Origin: Bradyrhizobium sp. KBS0727
GTDB taxonomy: Bacteria > Pseudomonadota > Alphaproteobacteria > Rhizobiales > Xanthobacteraceae
Assembly: GCF_005937885.2 (NCBI RefSeq)
Contig: NZ_CP042176.1
Location: forward strand, 5,761,501-5,825,500
Direction: 5' to 3'
DNA length: 64,000 nt
Shown here: in pieces, positions 16,473 to 24,980 of the stretch
Layout: the number at the start of each line of letters is the position of its first letter
Position numbering within the stretch: the stretch's first letter is position 1
Notes under the pieces: generated by a model
What the model was told of the DNA's origin: nothing
The model's input: only the letters and a program-made list of their open reading frames with translations
Database searches by the model: none
Position numbers and translations under genes: made by a program

Positions 16473-19453
16473 TACTCAACGCCCTGAAACTCGATAACAA
16501 AATTGGCACCTTTGAGCGGACGCGGATCGTCGCCGCTTGCGTATCGAATGCGATGTCGCGCAACGGCGAGGTTCGCTTGTGAAAGGAACAGTCCCAAGCC
16601 TCTTCCCTTCGCTCTCCGCGTGAAGAAGAGTTGGAACAAGCGACCGACATCATCGGGGTCGACACCTGGTCCGGAGTCCGACACGATCGCCTTCCCGTCT
16701 TGGAAATCGAACGTAATGCGCCGCTCCTGCACGAATTGCAGCCAATAGAACGAATTGTTCACGAGGTTCACAAATACGGGGTAGATGCGCGATCTGAGAT
16801 CGTTGAAGGCAATCTTCCTGAAGGCCTTTGTGGCGTCAAACGAGACCTTCTCCGACCGGAACCGCCGCTCGAAGAACTCACTCACGTAGTCGGCGATCTC
16901 CGCGCCCGTGATTCGCTCGCGATTGCGATAGCCAGCGATCTTGAGGGGCGCCAGGAACTTCAGCTTTTCGGTCAACGCCGAGTGGGCCTCGTAAGCGAGC
17001 TTATACGGTCGTGTTTCTTTCGCGTCTGCTGGCAGCTTGTCGAGATTGCGCCGGACCTCGACATCTAGCGTCTCAAGCTCGTGCCCGATGATTTCCACAG
17101 CGATACCGAGCTGCGCAACCTGATAGATATCGCGGAGTCTGTCTTCCAGTTCGGCCCTGTCATCGTCGATGACGGATAGAGCCTCTTCGAGATCGATACC
17201 CTCCTTTAGGCGATCGAGCGCTCTGATCAGAGCCGCGTACTTAGACCGCAGCTCGGACTCGACCTCCGACCGACGTTGATCGACGAGGTCGATCACCGAC
17301 GCGAGGCCCGTTATGCTGACGCGTCCCTTCGCATAAGGAGCGGCAATCTCGGGATAGCGCTCCCGGTCGGCATCTACTGTCGCACGCCATTCGCCCCGCA
17401 GCGCATCGAACTTTACCGTAACCGACTGCGCTGCCTCATCCAGGAAAGCCGCGATCGCGGCCGTATTCGACTTTATTCGAGCGGCGACGACGTCAGCTGG
17501 GTCTTCTCTCCCGACTTTTGCCTCCGCCTCATTCAGGGCCGAACGCAGGTCTGCCGCTTCATCCGAAACTTCACCGAATGAATCTCGGTACCGACGATAA
17601 GCATCTTCCAGGTTGCCGAGATTCCTTGGCGCGGGCGGCGGCTTGAGTTCCTGCAATTCGCGATTGAGGTTCCTGACCTCGGAAGAGATGACCGCGACCT
17701 GCTCGCTGTTTTTCGACTTTACGACCTCCGCCAACCTGGATTTTAGTTGTGATATCCGGGTGCGTGTCGCCTGGACGGGCTGCTCGTTGGCCTTGATGAA
17801 CTGTCGCAGCTTCGAACGCTGGTCCGTCCGCAACCGCTCGGTGGTAGCTCTCGCAGCTGCTGTACGCTTCTCCACCTCTGCAAGGTGATCTTTCCTGATT
17901 GGCGCATCCGTGCCGAAGAACCGACGAGCGAAATTCTTCATCAGGTCAACTACTAGAAACTGAAGCTCACGCCGGGCCTTGTTCTCCACGAGTCCTTCGC
18001 GACCGGCCTTGTCTTTCAGATGCGGGTTAGTCAGACGCGACAGTGCGACTCTTCCGAAGACGCGACGAAATGAGAAGAACTCCCGCCCGGCATGAAGTGT
18101 GCGCCGCTCTTCGATCTTGAAGAAATCGCTGTCCGGCCGACCGTAGGGCATAACCCGCAGTTCGTCGCGGTATACGGCGAGCCCCGCATACCGGTCGGCC
18201 TTTTCATTTAGTTGTTCGAATTGTTGCTCCGTGTGGGTCGTATTTTCCAGCTTCTGTTCGAACGTCCCGATGCAGAACTTGAAAGGACCGACCTGATCTC
18301 GACGGCTTTGCGAGGGAGGGCGACTGGGGACGAACTCTTGGATGCCGAGATCCTTTCCGAACGCGATGACGCGTCCTTTGAATCGACCGCGTGTATCGAA
18401 CGCGCCGTCAATAACGTGTTCCAGCAGCATCAAATCGTCGTACCCAAATACGTCCTTCGACGCCAAGATTCTCCTTGTCCGATCGCCGAGGTGAAGGAGT
18501 ACCTCATAGGTAAAATCAGGCTCCTTGTTCGCAAAAGGATCCACGAAGCCAGCAAGCGTCCTCAACAGCAGTTCGCGTACACCCAATCGATCATCATCGT
18601 CGGGCGCCCCCGGCTGGGCCCATTGGGCCAATTCGTTGTGCACTCCGAGCATGTAGAGGGCGGTCCCGTGCGTCGCCAGGCCGGTATAGACCGGCCATTC
18701 GCTGAAATGACGTTCCCCGATCGGGATCGACGCGGACCAGAACGTCTCGAGGTCGTCGTGCGTGGTCACGCCGAGGTTCTGCGAAATCTCGTAATCCGAG
18801 AACCTTCGCCAGCCATCATGCAGGCGCGCCACGCGTGATTCCGGATCCCGCTTCGCTTCTCGGACTGAGACGCTGAAGTTGGAGCGCAGGATGTCGGCCA
18901 TGCTTTTGAGCACGCCCGCGAGGTCGCCTGGCTCATCGAACTCGACTACCGGAATGCGTATGTCCTGGATCAGCAGAAAGGGATTCTCGAAAAGCCGCCA
19001 ATCCACCAAGACTGCCGCAAACCTATCGCGCCGTGTCTTGGAGACGACCAAAGACACCGGTGCAAGGAAGGCGGCGGAGAGGCGACCGATACCCTTTTCG
19101 CCTTGCCTCACACGCTTGCGGAGGCCGAAGGTCTCGGTCGGTTCAGCGTCGACGTCTTCGATCTTCGACTCGGTCCCGATTACGAGCCATCGGTTCTGGA
19201 ACGTCTCGATGGACATGCCGGCACCGTCATCGACCACGAGCGCGATCTCGGGGGAACCGTCGAAGATGTGTAACGCCACATCTTTCGCGTACGCGTCGTA
19301 CGCGTTCTTCCATAGTTCGCTGACCGCGGTCGGCGCGTCCGCGATCTGCCCTCGCCCGAGGTGGTCGATGGTACGGGCGCGCGTCTGAAACATCACACCG
19401 CTTGCTGGACGTGGCTGACGTTCCCGACGATCGGTTTTTCCCTCTTGCGGCAT
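16472..19453 (-). CDS. double GHKL protein: Hsp90/MORC-type ATPase plus histidine-kinase core
   Basis: 993 residues. The N-terminus is a GHKL ATPase of the Hsp90/MutL/MORC type: N-box SELWKNAYDA (E46, N50) and G1 box DDGAGM (75-80), then KRVRQGEKGIGR. The middle carries coiled-coil segments near 515-610 and 735-775. The C-terminus looks like a real histidine kinase: GHELETL with a candidate phospho-His at 791, N-box NLVNN (about 896), DSGPGV (926), GRGLGL (950). No membrane segment is seen, so the input is cytoplasmic. A second ATG gives MFQTRARTIDHLG at 19393. It heads the kinase-receiver-methyltransferase operon. GHKL ATPases next to methylases are known from restriction-like gene clusters. 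Confidence 0.8.
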   Translation of the reverse strand: MPQEGKTDRRERQPRPASGVMFQTRARTIDHLGRGQIADAPTAVSELWKNAYDAYAKDVALHIFDGSPEIALVVDDGAGMSIETFQNRWLVIGTESKIEDVDAEPTETFGLRKRVRQGEKGIGRLSAAFLAPVSLVVSKTRRDRFAAVLVDWRLFENPFLLIQDIRIPVVEFDEPGDLAGVLKSMADILRSNFSVSVREAKRDPESRVARLHDGWRRFSDYEISQNLGVTTHDDLETFWSASIPIGERHFSEWPVYTGLATHGTALYMLGVHNELAQWAQPGAPDDDDRLGVRELLLRTLAGFVDPFANKEPDFTYEVLLHLGDRTRRILASKDVFGYDDLMLLEHVIDGAFDTRGRFKGRVIAFGKDLGIQEFVPSRPPSQSRRDQVGPFKFCIGTFEQKLENTTHTEQQFEQLNEKADRYAGLAVYRDELRVMPYGRPDSDFFKIEERRTLHAGREFFSFRRVFGRVALSRLTNPHLKDKAGREGLVENKARRELQFLVVDLMKNFARRFFGTDAPIRKDHLAEVEKRTAAARATTERLRTDQRSKLRQFIKANEQPVQATRTRISQLKSRLAEVVKSKNSEQVAVISSEVRNLNRELQELKPPPAPRNLGNLEDAYRRYRDSFGEVSDEAADLRSALNEAEAKVGREDPADVVAARIKSNTAAIAAFLDEAAQSVTVKFDALRGEWRATVDADRERYPEIAAPYAKGRVSITGLASVIDLVDQRRSEVESELRSKYAALIRALDRLKEGIDLEEALSVIDDDRAELEDRLRDIYQVAQLGIAVEIIGHELETLDVEVRRNLDKLPADAKETRPYKLAYEAHSALTEKLKFLAPLKIAGYRNRERITGAEIADYVSEFFERRFRSEKVSFDATKAFRKIAFNDLRSRIYPVFVNLVNNSFYWLQFVQERRITFDFQDGKAIVSDSGPGVDPDDVGRLFQLFFTRRAKGRGLGLFLSQANLAVARHRIRYASGDDPRPLKGANFVIEFQGVE

Positions 19454-19741
19454 CCCTACACCAACGTGATCCCAATCCCGAACTGTACCGGGACGCCTCT
19501 TCCAAAACTATTCGGACCTTGCGTTCCCCTACGAAAGACTAGTACCACCAATATCTTAGCGGAATGATACCTACTGAGAGATTGTGTCCCGCGAAAGTGA
19601 CAACTGTGAAGATAGCCGAGCGCGCCGGCTTGCAAAAGTGCCGTGTTATCGAATGGTTAACCATGACCAAAAGCCGCCCGGCACGCGCTTCGCTCGGTCA
19701 TGACCGCTAACCGACACGAAACCCGCTTGGCGAACGCTTCG
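19454..19741. other. gene-free spacer with short palindromes
   Basis: No supported gene. The spacer should hold the promoter of the kinase operon. It contains the palindromes ATGGTTAACCAT (19653-19664) and GGTCATGACC (19696-19705), either of which could be a regulator site. Confidence 0.4.
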
Positions 19742-19969
19742 TTAATCGACTTGAAAAAATGACACGGGGCTGACGTTTAATGCGACTGACAATTGCTCAA
19801 GCGCATCGACGGTTGGCGAGTTCTCTTCGCGCTCTATCATTCCAACATAGTTACGATTCAGACTGGCGCGATCCGCAAGCTCTTCTTGCGTGAGCCCACT
19901 CTTCTGCCGAAGCCTTCTAAGATTTCGAGCTACCGTCCGACGCAGTTTCATGCGGCAAGACGGCATCAT
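19742..19969 (-). CDS. small Xre-family transcriptional regulator
   Basis: 75 residues forming almost only a helix-turn-helix domain: VARNLRRLRQKSGLTQEELADRASLNRNYVGMIEREE then PTVDALEQLSVALNVSPVSFFQVD. Size and the closing LNVSPVSFF segment resemble controller (C) proteins of restriction-modification loci, but small Xre repressors of mobile elements look the same. Start codons at 19969, 19966 and 19951 are all possible. The perfect palindrome at 19986-20001, upstream of its start and facing a divergent gene, is a likely operator for self-regulation. Confidence 0.85.
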   Translation of the reverse strand: MMPSCRMKLRRTVARNLRRLRQKSGLTQEELADRASLNRNYVGMIEREENSPTVDALEQLSVALNVSPVSFFQVD

Positions 19970-19985
19970 CAGTTGCGCTTACTCC

Positions 19986-20001
19986 ACCTAGTATACTAGG
20001 T
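19986..20001. promoter_or_regulatory. 16-bp perfect palindrome, likely Xre operator
   Basis: ACCTAGTATACTAGGT is a perfect 16-bp dyad between the divergent xre gene and the gene at 20051. Dyads of this size bind Xre dimers. Binding by the neighbouring regulator is inferred from position. Confidence 0.6.
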
Positions 20002-20050
20002 ATTGCGCCTGTACCGTTCCTTGTCGTTCTCAGGTTCTGGATTGCTGCAG

Positions 20051-20482
20051 ATGTCTGGTCAATCAAATCCGCCCATAGAGCCATTTGTCGAGCGTAGCGG
20101 GGATGAGAGAGGAGCGCGATCCTATCGATTTGGATACAGATTCAACACAACGAGGGATTCGCTTTCCACTGTCACCATACCTGCGAAAACGGTCGAACTT
20201 GCCCTAACCGTTGATTTTTCGCTGACGACCAAAATCACTCCTTCGGGGGACGTCATTCCAGCTTTCGTTGGTCCTGACGATTTTGCAATCGCTCCAAGTG
20301 CTATTTGGACTGTTATGCCCATCGAACAGCTAGTAGCTGACGCTATCAGCGCGGGAAACCTTCATCTTGAGGAAGCTGGCCGTGCGGATTTGAAGACCCT
20401 ACGACAGCGGCTGCAACACGCTGTTGACCTCGTAACGGAAGCTCTCGAGCGGCAGACTGATGTGAAGAAGACTTCTTTCTAA
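20051..20482 (+). CDS. hypothetical protein next to Xre regulator
   Basis: 143 residues from ATG 20051; an in-frame TTG at 20003 is less likely as it sits against the operator palindrome. I recognise no domain. The N-terminal third is polar with beta-like segments (TVTIPAKTVELALTVDFSLTTKI) and the last 50 residues look helical (LKTLRQRLQHAVDLVTEALERQ). No signal peptide or membrane helix. It diverges from the xre gene across the operator and converges with the DUF2274 gene, overlapping its end by 4 bases. It could be the regulated partner of the Xre protein. Confidence 0.5.
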   Translation: MSGQSNPPIEPFVERSGDERGARSYRFGYRFNTTRDSLSTVTIPAKTVELALTVDFSLTTKITPSGDVIPAFVGPDDFAIAPSAIWTVMPIEQLVADAISAGNLHLEEAGRADLKTLRQRLQHAVDLVTEALERQTDVKKTSF

Positions 20483-20781
20483 GTTAGGTTTTCGCTTCCT
20501 CCGCTCGGCTTTTTGCTAGCAGACTGATTGCTCAAATGTCGGGCTTCACCGCCAGAAGGGTCCTTTGCGCCGCCTGCCCGGTTGGCGCGCCTGAAATCCG
20601 CATCGCCATCAAGAAACGCCTCCAGCATGAACGGTACGAGATCGGCCACCTCCTCCCGTGTACCGTAGGTCTCTGCGTAAAACTCGGCGTAGTCGCGAAG
20701 CCGCGCCGCAAGGGTCGGCGTTAACATCGTGCTCAGCTTGACCGGGGTGCGGTCGGGCAGTTTCGAGAGCTTCATCGGCAT
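20479..20781 (-). CDS. DUF2274-family protein, last gene of the trb operon
   Basis: 100 residues beginning MPMKLSKLPDRTPVKLSTMLTPTLAARL, the pattern of the DUF2274 family that regularly ends trb clusters in proteobacterial conjugative islands. The middle (YAEFYAETYGTREEVADLVPFMLEAFLDGDADF) looks like an arginine-repressor-style helical fold; the C-terminal 30 residues are disordered. Its start shares one base with the trbI stop (TAATG). Function is unknown; conserved position suggests a regulator or accessory factor of mating-pair formation. Confidence 0.8.
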   Translation of the reverse strand: MPMKLSKLPDRTPVKLSTMLTPTLAARLRDYAEFYAETYGTREEVADLVPFMLEAFLDGDADFRRANRAGGAKDPSGGEARHLSNQSASKKPSGGSENLT

Positions 20782-22061
20782 TATCTCGCCTTGGCCACCG
20801 TCTGAATGTCCTGGTACGGCTTCAGCACGAGATCCTTCGAAACAATCACACGCAGCGGCCAGCCCGGCCGCACCGTGATGGTCGGCTGGACATCGAGTTC
20901 ACGTTCGATGAGCCGCTGACCGGCCCTATTGGTCGTCTGCTGAACGCTTTCTCGCAACGCCTTGACCAGATCGCTTTCGTCGTTGCCGAGCGAGAGCTGG
21001 GTCCCAACACCAAGAAGCGTCGCCAAGCCAATCCCCTTGAGCAACTGCCACGTATGGAAATCGACCTCATCCTCAAGACCGGCGTAACCCGCTACGTCTG
21101 TTGCCGGCAAATTCTCGATGACGACCGAATTGCCATTAGGCAGGATCAAGCGCGTCCAGACCACCAGCGCACGCTTCTGGCCAAAGGCGACAACGCTGTC
21201 GTATTTGCCAAAGAGCTTCGTTCCCTGCGGGACCAAGAGATGCTCGCCGGTCACGGTGTCGTAGACGTTTTCTGTCACCTGAGCGATCGTCGATCCCGGC
21301 AGATCGGAATTCAGGCCAGTAATAAGGCTCGCCGGAATGATCGACCCCGCCATGATCGCGTACGGCGACGGCGCGGCTGCCAGGGCGTGCGGGTTGGTGG
21401 TTTCCTTGTCAGCTTTGGCGCTAACGAAGGCGAGTTTTCGCGCCTGGGAAGATGGAATAATTTCGCCGGAGCGATCGTTCAAGCCTTGGGCCTTTGCAAG
21501 GAGAGCGGCCGTTGTCGGCGCATTATCCGCGGGTGCTGGGCGAAATGCCGAAGGCTGCTCGGTGTTAATGACCGCAGCCACCGGCTGTTTGCGCCGCTCC
21601 TGCTTATCGGACAGGCGAAATAAGAGGCCCGACTCCTTGGCCTGCTGCGCGATACGGGCCTGGCGGATGCGCTCCGCCCGCTCGACATCCTGCTCCGCGT
21701 TTGCCTGGAACGGCGTCTCGGATGCCGGACCTGCTCCAAGTCTCTTCTCACTTTCGGCAAAGGCACGACCGACGTCGCCTGGCGAAGGTGGCCCGAGCTT
21801 GGGCGGCAAACCTTCGTAGGATTTCGGCAGCTTGGCGAGACCGTCAGCCGTTTGCTTGCGGTCCGTATTGTACAACTCGGTTCGTTCGCCAGGCTTGAAT
21901 ATGCGAGGCGGGCTGAGCGCAATGATCGTCGCACCCGCGATGAACAGCGCGGCGACCGCGCAACCGATCATGAGGGTGCGCTTGTTAAGGCGGCGGATCG
22001 GCCGCGGTCGCACCCGCAACTCCAACCGCTCCGGTGCAACCTTGTCGGAATCCTCTGTCAC
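20781..22061 (-). CDS. trbI: conjugal transfer protein TrbI (VirB10-like)
   Basis: 426 residues. A single membrane helix follows a basic N-terminus (LMIGCAVAALFIAGATIIAL, about 31-50), then a proline-rich periplasmic linker, then the conserved VirB10/TrbI beta-barrel domain: IMAGSIIPASLITGLNSDLPGSTIAQVTENVYDT, LLVPQGTKLFGKYDS and LILPNGNSVVIENLPATDVAGYAGL. It spans inner membrane to outer-membrane core and senses ATP energy during transfer. The start overlaps the trbG stop by 4 bases. Confidence 0.95.
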   Translation of the reverse strand: MTEDSDKVAPERLELRVRPRPIRRLNKRTLMIGCAVAALFIAGATIIALSPPRIFKPGERTELYNTDRKQTADGLAKLPKSYEGLPPKLGPPSPGDVGRAFAESEKRLGAGPASETPFQANAEQDVERAERIRQARIAQQAKESGLLFRLSDKQERRKQPVAAVINTEQPSAFRPAPADNAPTTAALLAKAQGLNDRSGEIIPSSQARKLAFVSAKADKETTNPHALAAAPSPYAIMAGSIIPASLITGLNSDLPGSTIAQVTENVYDTVTGEHLLVPQGTKLFGKYDSVVAFGQKRALVVWTRLILPNGNSVVIENLPATDVAGYAGLEDEVDFHTWQLLKGIGLATLLGVGTQLSLGNDESDLVKALRESVQQTTNRAGQRLIERELDVQPTITVRPGWPLRVIVSKDLVLKPYQDIQTVAKAR

Positions 22062-23083
22062 GATGCGCCTCCGGTGCTGAAGATCTGCGAGATCGGGTGA
22101 GCATCGGTGCGGATGATCCGGACCGTGCGCTGGGGGTTCTCGCCAAGACGAAGCTCAGCGGCGCCGAACATCCGGTCGACAATGTAGTAGGAGCCTCGTA
22201 CGCGATAATTAACGAGGTTTGGCCGGCCGTCGGCGCCGGCGATGAATAGCGGTGGCGCCTCGCCCTGGGATAGACCCGACGGCATCTGAATAAAGACCTT
22301 GTGACCATCGTCGAAGGCCCGCAGCGGCCGCCACGGCGGATCGTCCCCCTCGATTCGATAGCGGAAGTTCAAGCTGTCCAGCCGTACGCCGCGGTCGGCG
22401 ACACGTTGCTCGGTCTCTTGCGCCGCCTGGTTCTGCTTGTGAATCGCCACAAGGCTATCGGTCGGATAAGTCCAGGAGATTGAAGCCATGTAGGTTTGCT
22501 TGGTGGAGACGAGCTCGAGGTGGTAGGTGCGCCGGTCGGTCAACACCACGAGATTGGTCTGAATATCCGGCAGCGTCGGCTTGACCAGGATGTGAACCCG
22601 CCGTGTGCCCCCCTGCCCACTTATGGTATCAGCGATGACCCAACGCACGGTGTCACCGGTCGAGACATCGATTAGCTCCTCGGCTGGCTGAAGCACGATG
22701 GTGGAGACCTTCTCCGGGCTGGCATAGAGCCGATAGAGCGCACCCTCCGTCCAGGGGTAGACCTGGATTGCATTGATGTAACCGGCTCTGGTCGGTTCGA
22801 TCCGGGCGGCCTTGTTGGCAGTGGCAATCGCCTGCTCCGGCGGGACCTTCTCACCTTTCGCGCCTTTGGTTGGCCAAGGCTTTAGTTGCCCGGGCAGAGG
22901 CAACACTTTTGGTATTTCGACAACTTGGACCGCCTTCGGCGCTTCGACCTCCGGAAGAGCCTTCTCAAATGTCATTTCATCGTACGGCGCCTCGAGATTC
23001 AATTTTGTGGCGCAGCCCCCAAGTGAGATCGCCAGGACAAGTGTGCTCACCGTCGCGCAGTTCTTCATGGCAAAGGACATCAT
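22058..23083 (-). CDS. trbG: conjugal transfer protein TrbG (VirB9-like)
   Basis: 341 residues. The signal peptide ends in a lipobox (SLGGC, Cys24), so this copy may be a lipoprotein. The C-terminal VirB9 domain shows FRYRIEGDDPPWRPLRAFDDGHKVFIQMPSGL and YYIVDRMFGAAELRLG. TrbG forms the outer-membrane core complex with TrbI. Its ATG overlaps the trbF stop (ATGA). Between the two domains is a proline- and lysine-rich linker. Confidence 0.93.
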   Translation of the reverse strand: MMSFAMKNCATVSTLVLAISLGGCATKLNLEAPYDEMTFEKALPEVEAPKAVQVVEIPKVLPLPGQLKPWPTKGAKGEKVPPEQAIATANKAARIEPTRAGYINAIQVYPWTEGALYRLYASPEKVSTIVLQPAEELIDVSTGDTVRWVIADTISGQGGTRRVHILVKPTLPDIQTNLVVLTDRRTYHLELVSTKQTYMASISWTYPTDSLVAIHKQNQAAQETEQRVADRGVRLDSLNFRYRIEGDDPPWRPLRAFDDGHKVFIQMPSGLSQGEAPPLFIAGADGRPNLVNYRVRGSYYIVDRMFGAAELRLGENPQRTVRIIRTDAHPISQIFSTGGAS

Positions 23084-23784
23084 TTTGCGTCTCCGATCAG
23101 GTCGCGCGACCAGTTGAGGGAATGAACGTAGAGACCGAGCGGATTTTTCCGCAGCGTCTCGGCATTGGATGGAGGTTTCAGGATGACTGTCACGACGCCG
23201 GTGAAACGCTCAGTCTTTGCGACCGCGCCGTTCTCGTAGGTGTTCTCCTTCCAGCGAATCTCGAAACTGTCGCCGGATGCACGGACGACCGAGGTGACCT
23301 CGGCGGTAGCTGTTTTTGCGCCGATCTTGGTGAAGGGATCGGCTTCGCGGGCGTACTCGTTAAGCGCCTGCGCCCCGCGATCGGTGACAAAGTCATAAGC
23401 GTGCAGCCAGTTCGTTCGCACGATGACCGGGTCGATCGACAGCGAGCGGACGTTCTCAACGAAGCGCGCCAGGAAGTGCGCTATCTGGGCATCGGACGGC
23501 TGGTAGGCCTCAAAGGCGGGACCAACCGCCCGCACCTCGCCGAGGCGGTCAACCTCGACCACATAAGGCACCACGCCGGACCGGCCGATCACCGTCGAGA
23601 GCGTGAGACCCAACACAGTTGAAAGTGCTGTCGCTGCCAGCGCGGCAAGCCGCCAGTTGCTGGCCTGGACGCGAGCCGAGCCCAGCCGTTCGTCCCAGAC
23701 CTGCTGCGCCTTCTGATACGGCGTGACTGGTTCGGGCGTGTCGCCATAGCGAACCGACGGTCGATGGAATGGATGAGACGACAT
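23080..23784 (-). CDS. trbF: conjugal transfer protein TrbF (VirB8-like)
   Basis: 234 residues: cytoplasmic N-terminus with YGDTPEPVTPYQKAQQVWDERLGS, one membrane helix (LAALAATALSTVLGLTLS, about 47-64), and a periplasmic VirB8-type NTF2-like domain (VPYVVEVDRLGEVRAVGPA, FEIRWKENTYENGAVAKTERFTGVVTV). It is the inner-membrane scaffold that gathers TrbE/TrbB and TrbI. It lies 3 bases after trbL and its stop overlaps the trbG start. Confidence 0.93.
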   Translation of the reverse strand: MSSHPFHRPSVRYGDTPEPVTPYQKAQQVWDERLGSARVQASNWRLAALAATALSTVLGLTLSTVIGRSGVVPYVVEVDRLGEVRAVGPAFEAYQPSDAQIAHFLARFVENVRSLSIDPVIVRTNWLHAYDFVTDRGAQALNEYAREADPFTKIGAKTATAEVTSVVRASGDSFEIRWKENTYENGAVAKTERFTGVVTVILKPPSNAETLRKNPLGLYVHSLNWSRDLIGDAK

Positions 23785-23787
23785 GAC

Positions 23788-24969
23788 TTAGTCCTCCCCC
23801 AATTTTGGACCGGAGGAGTGTCCCCCCTTGTCACCTTCCTTCACGGCGCGACCTGCGACGTGCGCCGCCTCCTTGACTTGTTGTCCCCGACGAAATCGGC
23901 CGACTATCCCCGAGGTCTCCCCGGTTGAAGCAGCGGAGCTACTGCCCCCGGCTGCAGCAGATTGCGCCGGTTGGGGACTCTGGCGACCCCCTGCTGACTC
24001 TGCAGCCGCGGTAGCGCCCCTCGTCGACGTACCCGCTAGCGATGCGGCTGAACGGAGGGCGCTCATCGACCCACCCGCCGCTATCCGCAACCCGCCGAGT
24101 GCCATCGCACCGCCACCGATCGCGACCGCCGCCGCGCCCGCAACCGTGCCGGCCGCAGCGCCAGCGCCCAGTTGGGGCGCGCCCGACACCAGACCTGCCG
24201 CGATGCCTGGACCAAAGATGCCGAGCCCGAACAGGGAAAGCGCGGCCAGCAGCAGACTCATGGCAGAAACAATGTCGACCGGCCGGGTCAGCGTGGTCGC
24301 AAGTTCGCTGAAGATGGTCGATCCGATGCCGATGATGATGGCAAGAACCATCACCTTGACGCCGGATGCAATCACATTGCCGAGTGTCTTTTCCGCGAGG
24401 AACGACGTCTTTCCCCAGAGCGCGAACGGTACGAGAATAAAACTCGCAAGCGTCGTCAGCTTGAACTCGATCAGGGTGACGAACAGCTGGACCGAGAGGA
24501 TGAAAAACGCGAGCACGATCACGATCCAGCAAAACAGCAGGATCAGGATCGTCGGCATGTTGGTCAGGATGTCGAAGCCTGAGAATTGGCTGGTTTCCTC
24601 CAGCAGCGGATGTGCCGCGGTGAATCCTGCAGAGGCCACGAAGCCCGGCCTCATCAGATCCGCCGCACTGAGCGAACCGCCGCTTGCCTTCAGCCCGATG
24701 CTTGAGAACGAGCTGAAGACGATACCGGCGAGCGACTTGAAGTTACCGATGATGAAGGCGAAGGCCCCGACATAGAGCACCTTCTTGGCAAGCGTGACCA
24801 GGATATGGTCGTCAGCTCGCATGCTCCATGCAAGCCCTGCGAGCGTCAAATCGATGGCGACAAGCGTCGAGCTCAGAAACGAGACATCCCCGCCGAGAAT
24901 GCCGAAGCCAGAGTCGATATAGCGCGAGAACGTATCGGTAAAACGGTCGATGACCGCGAGGTCAGCCAT
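23788..24969 (-). CDS. trbL: conjugal transfer protein TrbL (VirB6-like)
   Basis: 393-residue polytopic membrane protein. Hydrophobic segments occur around 35-110, 140-215 and 225-300, then a Gly/Ala-rich stretch (AAAGTVAGAAAVAIGGGAMALGG) and a hydrophilic Ser/Ala/Gly tail. MADLAVIDRFTDTFSRYIDSGFGILGGDV is the usual TrbL start. It is the inner-membrane channel component. No trbK-like entry-exclusion gene fits between trbJ and trbL, where RP4-type clusters normally carry it; only 11 bases separate the two genes here. Confidence 0.93.
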   Translation of the reverse strand: MADLAVIDRFTDTFSRYIDSGFGILGGDVSFLSSTLVAIDLTLAGLAWSMRADDHILVTLAKKVLYVGAFAFIIGNFKSLAGIVFSSFSSIGLKASGGSLSAADLMRPGFVASAGFTAAHPLLEETSQFSGFDILTNMPTILILLFCWIVIVLAFFILSVQLFVTLIEFKLTTLASFILVPFALWGKTSFLAEKTLGNVIASGVKVMVLAIIIGIGSTIFSELATTLTRPVDIVSAMSLLLAALSLFGLGIFGPGIAAGLVSGAPQLGAGAAAGTVAGAAAVAIGGGAMALGGLRIAAGGSMSALRSAASLAGTSTRGATAAAESAGGRQSPQPAQSAAAGGSSSAASTGETSGIVGRFRRGQQVKEAAHVAGRAVKEGDKGGHSSGPKLGED

Positions 24970-24980
24970 GGTCCCCTCCC

